Source of the DNA: Peptococcaceae bacterium
GTDB lineage: Bacteria > Bacillota > Dehalobacteriia > UBA4068 > UBA4997
Length of the DNA stretch: 38,175 bases
Direction: 5' to 3'
Assembly (NCBI GenBank): GCA_022797295.1
Contig: JAAWKH010000017.1
Location: 1 to 38,175, forward strand
The notes below the pieces were generated by a model, which saw nothing but the letters and a program-made list of their open reading frames with translations, was not told the DNA's origin and made no database searches. The position numbers were made by a program, and so were the translations under genes. How positions within the stretch are numbered: the stretch's first letter is position 1; every line of letters starts with the position of its first letter. This document shows, piece after piece, positions 27,593-33,887 of this stretch.

Positions 27593-28388
27593 AAAAGGCG
27601 GTATTCGCTTTGGTTCCTATTATCCGGTAGATTCATTTGTGCACCGGCTGGATCCACGGGCTAAAATTTTAGCCATGTTGGCTTTTATGGTTGGCATTTT
27701 TATGGTGAATAAATTTAGCGTATTTGCCGTTGTTTATCTGGCCGGTTTTGTGATGTTGAAAACAGCCCGGATTCCGCTGAGCAAAGCTTTGCGCAGTGTG
27801 CGCGGGCTGGTGATTTTGCTGTTGTTCACCTCGCTAATCAATATGTTTTTCACGCCCGGCGAGCAGGTGCTTTGGGAAGCCGGCCTGCTCCGGTTGACTG
27901 TGGAGGGGTTGGAGCGCAGCGGCCTAATGTTGTTGCGTTTGGTGGCCTTGGTTTCCTTTTCCGGCCTGCTGACATTCACCACCACGCCGATTGAGCTGTC
28001 GGACGCGTTGGAGAGCCTGTTGAGCCCACTGCGACGCTTTGGCGTGCCGGTGCATGAATTTGCAATGATGATGACGATTGCCTTGCGTTTTATTCCGGTG
28101 CTGTTGGAGGAAGCGGACAAAATTGTGAAAGCCCAGCGCAGCCGGGGCGGCGACTTCCGCAGCGGCAGTTTGAGGCGGCGGCTGAATAGTATTATTGCGG
28201 TGGTGGTGCCGCTGCTTTACAACGCTTTGAAGCGGGCGGATGATTTGGCGATTGCGATGGAGGCCAGGGCCTACGTGGGCGGCGAGGGCCGCGTTAGCCT
28301 GCGCGAATTGCGCTGGCGGGCAATGGATACGCTGGCTTTGGTGGTTATGCTAATTTTTGCGGTTTGCCTGTGCGTCAGCCATTTTTAA
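27573..28388 (+). CDS. ecfT: ECF transporter transmembrane subunit EcfT
   Basis: A 271-residue membrane subunit linking the ATPases to S components. GTG 27573 start inside ecfA2. About five membrane helices; the two cytoplasmic coupling-helix motifs are present, KAQRSRGGD near residue 188 and ADDLAIAMEARAY near residue 225. No S component is encoded nearby, as expected for a group II ECF module shared by many. Confidence 0.95.
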   Translation: MNKLAAKKGGIRFGSYYPVDSFVHRLDPRAKILAMLAFMVGIFMVNKFSVFAVVYLAGFVMLKTARIPLSKALRSVRGLVILLLFTSLINMFFTPGEQVLWEAGLLRLTVEGLERSGLMLLRLVALVSFSGLLTFTTTPIELSDALESLLSPLRRFGVPVHEFAMMMTIALRFIPVLLEEADKIVKAQRSRGGDFRSGSLRRRLNSIIAVVVPLLYNALKRADDLAIAMEARAYVGGEGRVSLRELRWRAMDTLALVVMLIFAVCLCVSHF

Positions 28389-28412
28389 TTGCTGAAATGG
28401 AGGAATATAAAT

Positions 28413-28589
28413 ATGAGAGCTTGGAGAACGCTTGCTTTTTGGCTGTTTTTGTTATCCTCGGTTTTTATAGTAATTGCAATCTTTTTTTATGATAATAATT
28501 GGGTTTTGACGTTGGGGCTGATCTTCACCTGCCTGAACTGGTTGATTTTTCTTAATGAAAATCGCAAAAGGCGGCGGCATAAGAAATAA
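28413..28589 (+). CDS. Small two-helix membrane protein
   Basis: A 58-residue protein from ATG 28413, placed 8-9 nt after TGGAGGA; an earlier TTG 28389 would include that site. Two hydrophobic stretches (residues 6-25 and 31-47) end in a strongly basic tail, NRKRRRHKK. Family not recognised. It lies 24 bp after ecfT and before a terminator, so it is probably read with the ECF genes. Confidence 0.7.
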   Translation: MRAWRTLAFWLFLLSSVFIVIAIFFYDNNWVLTLGLIFTCLNWLIFLNENRKRRRHKK

Positions 28590-28600
28590 TAAAACCAACA

Positions 28601-28629
28601 AAAGCCGCCTTGCAGTGCAGGGCGGCTTT
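28601..28629. terminator. Bidirectional terminator
   Basis: Nine-bp perfect stem AAAGCCGCC (28601-28609) / GGCGGCTTT (28621-28629) around GC-containing loop sequence, between the ECF-linked small gene (plus) and an unknown gene (minus). Confidence 0.8.
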
Positions 28630-28642
28630 GATAATGCTGGAT

Positions 28643-28951
28643 TTAAGCGTTTTTTTGGAGTACATTTTGGGAATAGGCGGCGGGGTTGGCGATAATCTCA
28701 TTTAAGGCGCTGGCCACCTGGATACCATACAGCACAGCGGATTCGGCAGTGGCTGTGACATAATTAAATATGTCGTTGAAGATAGTTTCCACAATTTCAT
28801 CAGATAGCTGGCCTCTGAGGTTGTTCAGCAAAGCGTGAAGCCGTCTGGAGGAAGCGTCAATCATCGGGTTGCTTTTTTCAATCTCGTCCCATAGTTCAGT
28901 TTGCATAATATGCTTTATGATGTCCATATAAAGAGTTTGCTTAAATTTCAT
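28643..28951 (-). CDS. Small helical protein, family not recognised
   Basis: A 102-residue protein with ATG 28951 behind TTAGGAGGT on the minus strand. Predicted to be all helical: MKFKQTLYMDIIKHIMQTEL, a middle helix around SSRRLHALLNNLRGQLSDE, and a C-terminal AVLYGIQVASALNEI. The layout vaguely recalls small phage- or ICE-borne families such as DUF6809, but I cannot assign it. It is divergent from RNA unit A and at the edge of the accessory patch. Confidence 0.65.
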   Translation of the reverse strand: MKFKQTLYMDIIKHIMQTELWDEIEKSNPMIDASSRRLHALLNNLRGQLSDEIVETIFNDIFNYVTATAESAVLYGIQVASALNEIIANPAAYSQNVLQKNA

Positions 28952-28981
28952 AAAAAACCTCCTAAAATTATATCAGAAATC

Positions 28982-29010
28982 TTGAAATAACCTACGGAAG
29001 CTGGTATAAT
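28982..29010 (+). promoter_or_regulatory. Promoter of RNA unit A
   Basis: TTGAAA (28982-28987), 17-bp spacer, TATAAT (29005-29010). A GGTA (29003-29006) / TACC (29016-29019) inverted repeat brackets the -10 box. No gene on the plus strand follows before a terminator. Confidence 0.7.
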
Positions 29011-29016
29011 AGATTT

Positions 29017-29093
29017 ACCGGCCTATATAGGTTTCGTGTAATAACAGTATTGCTGGACTTTGTTAGGGTTGATGCAATACTGTTATTTTTTTT
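29017..29093 (+). ncRNA. Putative short RNA A with terminator
   Basis: From the inferred start near 29017 the transcript would run about 75 nt and end in a perfect 13-bp stem (29041-29053 / 29074-29086) followed by eight T (29086-29093). No convincing small open frame with a ribosome binding site is inside. The U-tract lies on the last codons of the convergent RHH gene 1. Existence as an RNA is inferred from promoter plus terminator only. Confidence 0.5.
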
Positions 29094-29256
29094 GGCTCAA
29101 AAGCAAATGAATACCGTGTCTGATGGCTTCAGCTCTTGTTAGGCCTTTTTTTTGGCAATAATCATCAAGCTGTTTGGCTGTTTCATCATCTATTCTGACT
29201 TTAATATCATTTCTTTTCGGATTTTCCACTTTTGGCCGTCCGGTTCGTGGCGACAC
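29083..29256 (-). CDS. Ribbon-helix-helix (CopG-type) regulator 1
   Basis: A 57-residue protein with GTG start at 29256, preceded by GTGAGGTGATAAG. It begins MSPRTGRPKVENPKRND, then the beta strand DIKVRIDDET, helix AKQLDDYCQKKG and helix TRAEAIRHGIHLLLSQKK, the complete RHH DNA-binding fold seen in CopG/Arc-type regulators. No toxin gene is adjacent. A paralogue lies 180 bp to the right. Confidence 0.85.
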   Translation of the reverse strand: MSPRTGRPKVENPKRNDIKVRIDDETAKQLDDYCQKKGLTRAEAIRHGIHLLLSQKK

Positions 29257-29289
29257 CTTATCACCTCACTTTCTGAGGGCCACAAATAT

Positions 29290-29318
29290 ATTATAGAATG
29301 GGGAACTCAAAAAGTCAA
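29290..29318 (-). promoter_or_regulatory. Promoter of RHH gene 1
   Basis: Minus strand: -35 TTGACT (plus 29313-29318), 17-bp spacer, -10 TATAAT (plus 29290-29295). An imperfect inverted repeat, GAGGGCC (29275-29281) / GGAACTC (29302-29308), flanks the -10 box and could be an operator. The -35 box is 22 bp from the -35 of the divergent RNA unit B. Confidence 0.7.
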
Positions 29319-29340
29319 TGCTTTTCTGCTAAAAATTTAA

Positions 29341-29369
29341 TTGCCAAAACGAAAGGTATATGCTATAAT
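29341..29369 (+). promoter_or_regulatory. Promoter of RNA unit B
   Basis: TTGCCA (29341-29346), 17-bp spacer, TATAAT (29364-29369). A perfect 7-bp inverted repeat AGGTATA (29354-29360) / TATACCT (29373-29379) brackets the -10 box, a natural position for a repressor site. Confidence 0.75.
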
Positions 29370-29375
29370 ATTTAT

Positions 29376-29438
29376 ACCTCGTATTTTGGGGTTGGGCACT
29401 CATTTTTGCTTGCTAGGGCTTGGTGGGTGTCCTTTTTT
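29376..29438 (+). ncRNA. Putative short RNA B with terminator
   Basis: About 60 nt from an inferred start near 29376 to a terminator with a 9-bp stem (29394-29402 / 29424-29432, two G-U pairs) and six T at 29433-29438. The U-tract coincides with the stop codon of the convergent RHH gene 2. No open frame is supported within it. Confidence 0.5.
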
Positions 29439-29601
29439 ATTGTTCTTTTAACAATTTGACCGCTTGACGTACTCCCTCAGCACGAGTAATATTTTTAGAG
29501 TTACAATAATCATCTAAAATTTTTAAAGTTTCGCTATCAAACCTAACAGCCACTTGTGTTTGCTTAGGATTGTCAGTTGGTCTGCCTGTTCTAGGCGACA
29601 T
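29437..29601 (-). CDS. Ribbon-helix-helix (CopG-type) regulator 2
   Basis: A 54-residue protein from ATG 29601 behind GTGAGGTGAAAAG. MSPRTGRPTDNPKQTQ, then strand VAVRFDSET, helix LKILDDYCNSKN and helix ITRAEGVRQAVKLLKEQ form a full RHH fold. It is a paralogue of RHH gene 1, sharing the MSPRTGRP start, the DDYC and TRAE blocks, and the 5' untranslated sequence. Confidence 0.85.
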   Translation of the reverse strand: MSPRTGRPTDNPKQTQVAVRFDSETLKILDDYCNSKNITRAEGVRQAVKLLKEQ

Positions 29602-29628
29602 CTTTTCACCTCACTTTCGTATACCATA

Positions 29629-29657
29629 AGTATATATTGTTGGTATGCAAAAGTCAA
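29629..29657 (-). promoter_or_regulatory. Promoter of RHH gene 2
   Basis: Minus strand: -35 TTGACT (plus 29652-29657), 17-bp spacer, -10 TATACT (plus 29629-29634). An inverted repeat GTATACC (29619-29625) / GGTATGC (29642-29648), 6 of 7 matching, flanks the -10. The half-site GGTAT/ATACC also occurs at the RNA unit B promoter. Confidence 0.7.
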
Positions 29658-29679
29658 TACTTTCCTGAAAAAAAACCGA

Positions 29680-29708
29680 TTGACAAAATCAGTCTGAAAT
29701 GCTATAAT
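29680..29708 (+). promoter_or_regulatory. Promoter of RNA unit C / truA
   Basis: Consensus TTGACA (29680-29685), 17-bp spacer, consensus TATAAT (29703-29708). It is the strongest promoter in the window and the only one seen ahead of truA. Confidence 0.85.
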
Positions 29709-29714
29709 AATAAA

Positions 29715-29797
29715 AAAGGCGCCGTAAGTAAGCGGTTAGCCATTCATAGTTGTTTTTAGTTAAAAACCGCTACTAAGGGCGTTCGTGGCGGTTTTTT
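29715..29797 (+). ncRNA. Putative short RNA C, or truA leader with attenuator
   Basis: From an inferred start near 29715 the RNA ends in a 12-bp terminator stem (29762-29773 / 29785-29796, one G-U) with an 11-nt loop, whose 3' arm runs into the U-tract. An upstream block AGCGGTT (29731-29737) can instead pair with AACCGCT (29765-29771), which is the left arm of the terminator. The two folds exclude each other, the usual design of a transcription attenuator. It ends 18 bp before the truA start codon. Confidence 0.6.
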
Positions 29798-29815
29798 CTA
29801 TATATTGAGGTAAAA

Positions 29816-30634
29816 ATGCGAATTAAACTAACCATTTCCTATGACGGCACCGACTTTGTCGGCTGGCAACGGCAAAACCTACCAGGGGCCAACAACCGCA
29901 GTGTGCAGGGAGAGCTGGAGCGTCAGTTGCGCTTGTTGTTGCACCTGCCGGTGAGCTTGCAGGGCGCGGGCCGCACCGACGCCGGGGTGCACGCTATGGC
30001 CCAGGCGGCCAGCTTTGAGGCGGAGTTGGGCCTGCCGCCGGAGCGTTTGGCTTATGCTCTGAACAATCGCTTGCCGGCAGATGTGCGGGTTTTGGCGGCG
30101 GAGCCGGTGGCGGAGGATTTTCACGCTCGCTTTTCGGCGCATAGCAAGGAGTATCGTTATTTTCTGGTGTTGGGACAGGCCGCCGGTGCGTTTGATAACC
30201 GCTACGCCTGGTTTTGCCCTTACGCATTGCCACAGCTGGCTCAAATGTCGCAGGCGGCTGCCTTGCTGGTGGGCGAGCACGATTTTCGCCGTTTTTGTGG
30301 GCGCAGCGCCGTGGTGAACAGCTATGTGCGGCGGCTGTATCGGGCGGAATTTGGCCTGTGCACTCCGCAGGCAGCACCGGCGCAACTGCGGGCTTTGGCG
30401 GAGGCCGGCCTGCTTTACTGCTTTCAGGTGGCCGGCAATGGGTTCATCTACAAAATGGTGCGCTTGCTGACCGGGGCTTTGGTGAAGCTGGGCCGTGGGC
30501 AGCTGACTTTGCCACAGCTGGCGGCAGCGTTGGCCGCTGGCGGGCCTTTGCCGGCTGAGAACGAGCCTTGGCCGCAGCCTTTGGCCCCGGCAGCTCCGGC
30601 TAAGGGGTTGTATCTGTGGCGAATTGATTATTAA
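29816..30634 (+). CDS. truA: tRNA pseudouridine(38-40) synthase
   Basis: A 272-residue enzyme that makes pseudouridine in the anticodon arm. MRIKLTISYDGTDFVGWQRQ at the start, catalytic Asp in GAGRTDAGVHA near residue 57, KEYRYFL near 110, and the C-terminal GNGFIYKMVRLLTGALVKLG. ATG 29816 behind TTGAGG. Usual neighbour of the ecf and rplM genes; here it has its own promoter and a terminator-containing leader. Confidence 0.97.
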   Translation: MRIKLTISYDGTDFVGWQRQNLPGANNRSVQGELERQLRLLLHLPVSLQGAGRTDAGVHAMAQAASFEAELGLPPERLAYALNNRLPADVRVLAAEPVAEDFHARFSAHSKEYRYFLVLGQAAGAFDNRYAWFCPYALPQLAQMSQAAALLVGEHDFRRFCGRSAVVNSYVRRLYRAEFGLCTPQAAPAQLRALAEAGLLYCFQVAGNGFIYKMVRLLTGALVKLGRGQLTLPQLAAALAAGGPLPAENEPWPQPLAPAAPAKGLYLWRIDY

Positions 30635-30695
30635 AAAGCGGCGGAAAAAACCAAAAAAATTTAGCCAGAAATTTCAGAAAAATGGTTAAAAATTC

Positions 30696-30869
30696 TTGAC
30701 AAGCGGCCTTTAAAAGACTATAATTTTAAGGAGCGACACTTGCAGCCCCGTTGGTGTCAGTTTATTAATTTAATTTGCCCTGCTGTTTGAATCCCACTTA
30801 ACGGCTTGGCGGATTAAAACCGATTAAAAATAAGTTTAATTACAGAAGTTTTTGAGGAGGAATAACGCA
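30696..30869 (+). promoter_or_regulatory. rplM-rpsI promoter and leader
   Basis: Consensus TTGACA (30696-30701), 17-bp spacer, consensus TATAAT (30719-30724), then a leader of about 140 nt. A hairpin GACAC (30735-30739) / GTGTC (30754-30758) sits right at the 5' end of the transcript. Bacillota rplM mRNAs often carry an L13 leader in this position; I cannot confirm the match by eye. No open frame is seen in the rest of the leader. Confidence 0.65.
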
Positions 30870-31298
30870 ATGCGTACTTTTATGGCAAAGGCGCAGGAGA
30901 TTGAACGCAAATGGTTCGTTCTTGATGCTGCAAATAAGCCTTTGGGCCGTGTCGCCACGGAGGCAGCACGTTTGCTGAGAGGCAAGCATAAGCCGATTTT
31001 TACGCCCAATGTTGATACCGGTGATTTTGTAATCATCATCAATGCCGGCCAGGCGGTTTTAACCGGCAACAAAATTAATCAAAAGGTTATGTATAAGCAC
31101 TCCGGCTATCCGGGCGGCTTGAAGGAAACACCATATTCCCGCCTGATGGCTGAAAAACCGGAACGTGCCCTGGAGGCCGCTGTGCGCGGTATGCTCCCGA
31201 AGAATCGTCTGGGCCGCAAAATGATTAAAAAGCTGAAAGTTTTTGCTGGTGCAGAGCATATTCACCAGGCCCAGAAGCCTGAAGTTTGGAATTTCTAG
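30870..31298 (+). CDS. rplM: Ribosomal protein uL13
   Basis: A 142-residue 50S early assembly protein. ATG 30870 ([20 protein letters not shown]) follows TGAGGAGGA; an earlier in-frame start at 30852 includes that site. Contains [35 protein letters not shown] and [15 protein letters not shown]. Forms an operon with rpsI. Confidence 0.98.
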   Translation: MRTFMAKAQEIERKWFVLDAANKPLGRVATEAARLLRGKHKPIFTPNVDTGDFVIIINAGQAVLTGNKINQKVMYKHSGYPGGLKETPYSRLMAEKPERALEAAVRGMLPKNRLGRKMIKKLKVFAGAEHIHQAQKPEVWNF

Positions 31299-31318
31299 GA
31301 AAGGAGCGTGCATAGATA

Positions 31319-31711
31319 ATGGCTGATAACAGATTTTATGGTACAGGCCGCAGAAAGAACGCGATTGCCCGCGTTTGGCTGGCTCCTGGCAGCGGCAATA
31401 TCACCGTAAACAAGCGTGAGCTTAGCGAATATTTTGGCAAAAAGACCCTGGAGATGATTGTGGAGCAGCCCCTGGCGCTGACCTCAAACCTGGGTAAATT
31501 TGATGTTGTAGCCACCGTTAAAGGCGGCGGCACCACCGGCCAGGCCGGCGCGGTGCGCCATGGCATTGCCAAAGCCTTGGTGGAAGCAGACGAGAACCTG
31601 CGCAAAGCCTTGAAGGGCGCTGGCTTTTTAACCCGCGACCCCAGAATGAAGGAAAGAAGAAAGTATGGCTTGAAAAAGGCCAGAAAAGCCAGTCAGTTCT
31701 CCAAACGTTAA
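31319..31711 (+). CDS. rpsI: Ribosomal protein uS9
   Basis: A 130-residue 30S protein whose basic tail reaches the P-site tRNA. Starts [20 protein letters not shown], has [19 protein letters not shown] and the tail [21 protein letters not shown] 31319 behind GAAAGGAGCG. Confidence 0.98.
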   Translation: MADNRFYGTGRRKNAIARVWLAPGSGNITVNKRELSEYFGKKTLEMIVEQPLALTSNLGKFDVVATVKGGGTTGQAGAVRHGIAKALVEADENLRKALKGAGFLTRDPRMKERRKYGLKKARKASQFSKR

Positions 31712-31740
31712 GGGTATATATTCCGCTATATATACAAAAG

Positions 31741-31833
31741 GCGACGGCGTTCCTGCAAGGGAATGCCGTCGCTGCATGACAAGCGTTTTCAGATGATACG
31801 AAAAGCCGCCCGGTCAGCAGACCAGACGGCTTT
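31741..31833. terminator. Two hairpins after rpsI
   Basis: First, a 13-bp stem (31741-31753 / 31760-31772, one G-U) with a 6-nt loop. Second, AAAGCCG (31802-31808) / CGGCTTT (31827-31833) with an inner GGTC/GACC stem. They separate rpsI from the convergent kinase gene. The second hairpin can serve both strands; the first may be an independent terminator or processing site. Confidence 0.65.
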
Positions 31834-31839
31834 AAGTTA

Positions 31840-32436
31840 TTATTCATCTTCATCATCGTTCAAATAGACCAGCGCTTTAATGTTTTCCTCTGGCCAAATC
31901 GTGGAGGGGAAGAGAAAAATCTCATCCTTGCGCTTTTTGAAAATGCGATAAGGACTTTGGGTGTTGTCATAAACATGGCAGATGTCACAAATTTCAATTA
32001 AAGCTGGCAGTTGTGACATCGTAAGCTTGTAACGCTTTAAAATTTTATCCACGGGTACATCGTGGCCGCCCTCCTCAGCTCGGGAGTGTACTCGCATAAC
32101 GTTAACATTGGGATGGCGTGTGAATACGAAATAACCGCGCACAAAATAGCCCTGCTCCTTTGCCCTGCGCAACAGGTTGAGATTGCGTTCAGTGGAAAGC
32201 ACTGTTTCAAAGGTGAAATCCTGTTTGTGAGCCAGGGCGTTTTCCCGCAGGGCTTCAGCTTGCATGGCCGCCGTCAGGTCGTCACAATGCGTGCTGGCCT
32301 TGATGATGTCGGCATTGATATAAATGCCGCGCGTGATAGCAATCTGATAAATGGTGCTTTTGCCGGAGCCGTTGGGCCCGGCGAAAATTACCACCTCAGG
32401 TTTTTTGCTATTAGAATTATTTCTAATAGTTTGCAT
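31840..32436 (-). CDS. Zeta-toxin-like P-loop kinase
   Basis: A 198-residue protein of the COG4185/zeta-like group. Walker A AGPNGSGKST near residue 19, then YINADIIKAS, the FTFETVLST segment, and RAEEGGHDVPVDKILKRY with conserved basic residues near the middle. Zeta toxins phosphorylate UDP-N-acetylglucosamine; the substrate of COG4185 relatives is mostly unknown. ATG 32436 overlaps the upstream partner by 14 bp; earlier in-frame starts exist only inside that gene. The C-terminus is acidic (NDDEDE). Confidence 0.85.
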   Translation of the reverse strand: MQTIRNNSNSKKPEVVIFAGPNGSGKSTIYQIAITRGIYINADIIKASTHCDDLTAAMQAEALRENALAHKQDFTFETVLSTERNLNLLRRAKEQGYFVRGYFVFTRHPNVNVMRVHSRAEEGGHDVPVDKILKRYKLTMSQLPALIEICDICHVYDNTQSPYRIFKKRKDEIFLFPSTIWPEENIKALVYLNDDEDE

Positions 32437-32677
32437 ATTCTCTATGTCCGTCTGGATATTCCAAATAAGCTTGTTTGGTTTCCTCATCGTAGCAGGCAAT
32501 CGGCACCTTTTTAATGCGCTTGGTTAAAATTGCCATACGCACAGCCATTTGAAAACGGCGCGTCATCTCTTCATCCGTTACGCCATCCATTGCGTCCAGT
32601 TCAGGGTCAAAGGCTGGCTGATATTTGTAGCCGTCAAAAATAAGCTTTTGCTTTTGCGTGGTTTTTTCCATATTCAT
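32423..32677 (-). CDS. Small partner (candidate antitoxin) of zeta-like kinase
   Basis: An 84-residue protein from ATG 32677, 7 nt after CAGGAGGCT on the minus strand. It is acidic in the middle (DPELDAMDGVTDEEMTRRF) and ends YLEYPDGHREYANY, overlapping the kinase start. The sequence family is not recognised, but a small gene translationally coupled ahead of a zeta-like kinase is the standard arrangement of a toxin-antitoxin pair. A palindrome lies between its promoter and its start codon. Confidence 0.65.
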   Translation of the reverse strand: MNMEKTTQKQKLIFDGYKYQPAFDPELDAMDGVTDEEMTRRFQMAVRMAILTKRIKKVPIACYDEETKQAYLEYPDGHREYANY

Positions 32678-32697
32678 AACCTTAGCCTCCTGTAATG

Positions 32698-32771
32698 TCG
32701 CTCGTGAGCGATAAAAAATCAGCAAAACTTTTCTCTTTCTATATTATACGCAAATGCGGCTGAAAAAACAA
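32698..32771 (-). promoter_or_regulatory. Promoter and palindrome of the kinase pair
   Basis: Minus strand: -35 TTGTTT (plus 32766-32771), 17-bp spacer, -10 TATAAT (plus 32743-32748). Downstream, TCGCTC-GT-GAGCGA (32698-32711) is an inverted repeat of two perfect 6-bp arms just ahead of the ribosome binding site. It could be an operator for autoregulation or an mRNA hairpin limiting translation. Confidence 0.65.
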
Positions 32772-32789
32772 GCTTTTTGTGAAAAATTA

Positions 32790-33680
32790 TTATGAGAGCA
32801 AGGAAATTACAGCCGCTTGGCCGCCGCGTTCGCCTTTGGTGAAGCGATGCGACCAATATTTTTCTGGCAGGCAGCAGGTACACTCCGGGCTGATAGCGAT
32901 GTTGGCGGGGCGCAGTCCGGCCGTTTGCAGCCGCCAGGCATTGATGGCTTTCAGATTAACCAAAAACTTGCCAGTCTCGCCGTTTTTTTCCGCCATCGCG
33001 TCCGGTTGACTAAACGCCTGCACTTCCGGGCCAAATGCTTGCTGCATAGCTTGCAGCACGTCGGCGTGGGTGGAAAAACAGCAGAGGTCAATGCCGGGGC
33101 CAATGGCGGCCAGGCAGTCGGCTGGGTTAATGCCGTAAAGCTGTTGCATTCGTTGCACCGTTTTGGCGGCAATATCCTGTTGGGTTCCGCGCCAGCCGGC
33201 ATGCACTGCCGCCACGGCCGCTTGGTTGTTGGCGGTTGCTGGGGCGTAAAGCAAAATGGGGATACAATCAGCGGCGTAGGCAATCAGCGGCCGGCCGGGC
33301 TGATTGGTGACCAGCGCGTCACATTCATATGGCGTGGGGCCTTCCAAATGTAGGCCTGCGTCGGCAGCCTGGGCTTCACGGATAACGTCGCTGTGGATTT
33401 GATGGGTGGAAACCATAGCTTCTGGCGCATAGCCCAAAGCAGCGGCCAGGCGCAGATGATTTTCCCGCACGTTGGCGTTAGAATCCTTTTTGTGGTCTAA
33501 GTTGAGGCTGGCTTGCGGGCCTTGGCTAACTCCGCCGTGGCGGGTTGTGAAAACGTGCAGCAGGCCGGCCGCTTCGGCCAGCAGGTTGCTGGTGACATAT
33601 ACGACGCCCTGATTTTCCTGGGTGGTGAAATCGCTGCGGTAATCAGCGGGGGAGATGGTATAAGGGTTGATAGTAGGCAT
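32790..33680 (-). CDS. YfiH/laccase-domain protein (purine nucleoside phosphorylase-like)
   Basis: A 296-residue protein of the YfiH family, formerly called multicopper polyphenol oxidase; characterised members process purine nucleosides or proof-read peptidoglycan side chains. Metal ligands are recognisable: FTTRHGGVS, VSTHQIHSD, ADCIPILL and AVHAGWRGT, with SPECTCC near the end. ATG 33680 (MPTINPYTIS) is behind AAAGGAGGC; the longer frame to 33872 includes untranslated AT repeats. Confidence 0.92.
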   Translation of the reverse strand: MPTINPYTISPADYRSDFTTQENQGVVYVTSNLLAEAAGLLHVFTTRHGGVSQGPQASLNLDHKKDSNANVRENHLRLAAALGYAPEAMVSTHQIHSDVIREAQAADAGLHLEGPTPYECDALVTNQPGRPLIAYAADCIPILLYAPATANNQAAVAAVHAGWRGTQQDIAAKTVQRMQQLYGINPADCLAAIGPGIDLCCFSTHADVLQAMQQAFGPEVQAFSQPDAMAEKNGETGKFLVNLKAINAWRLQTAGLRPANIAISPECTCCLPEKYWSHRFTKGERGGQAAVISLLS

Positions 33681-33701
33681 TAAAAAGCCTCCTTTGGTAA
33701 A

Positions 33702-33740
33702 TATTATAAAATTGATAAATATTATAAAATTGAATATTAA
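33702..33740 (-). repeat. Tandem AT-rich repeat in the yfiH upstream region
   Basis: The plus strand reads TAAATATTATAAAATTG twice in direct repeat (two copies about 18 bp apart). On the minus strand each copy contains TATAAT, so this may be a duplicated -10 element for the YfiH-family gene. No clear -35 was found. Confidence 0.45.
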
Positions 33741-33887
33741 ATAATTCGTGATGGAGCAGGGGAAAATCCTGCCTGTTACTGACAGAAAATCGTGCCAAAA
33801 GAGGTATTTCCGGCAGGAATTCAGCGCAGGATAAAGAATATAATATAGGTTAAGCGGCGTAAGTTTGCCCAACTAAGGGGAATTTAT

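Noticed and set aside
28980..29700. CRISPR-like array
   Set aside because: The repeated elements are promoter regions and paralogous RHH genes, not short identical repeats with regular unique spacers. No cas genes are present.
29680..29800. Possible T-box or known riboswitch upstream of truA
   Set aside because: No T-box sequence, specifier loop or recognised aptamer core was found; only the terminator and one competing stem can be supported.
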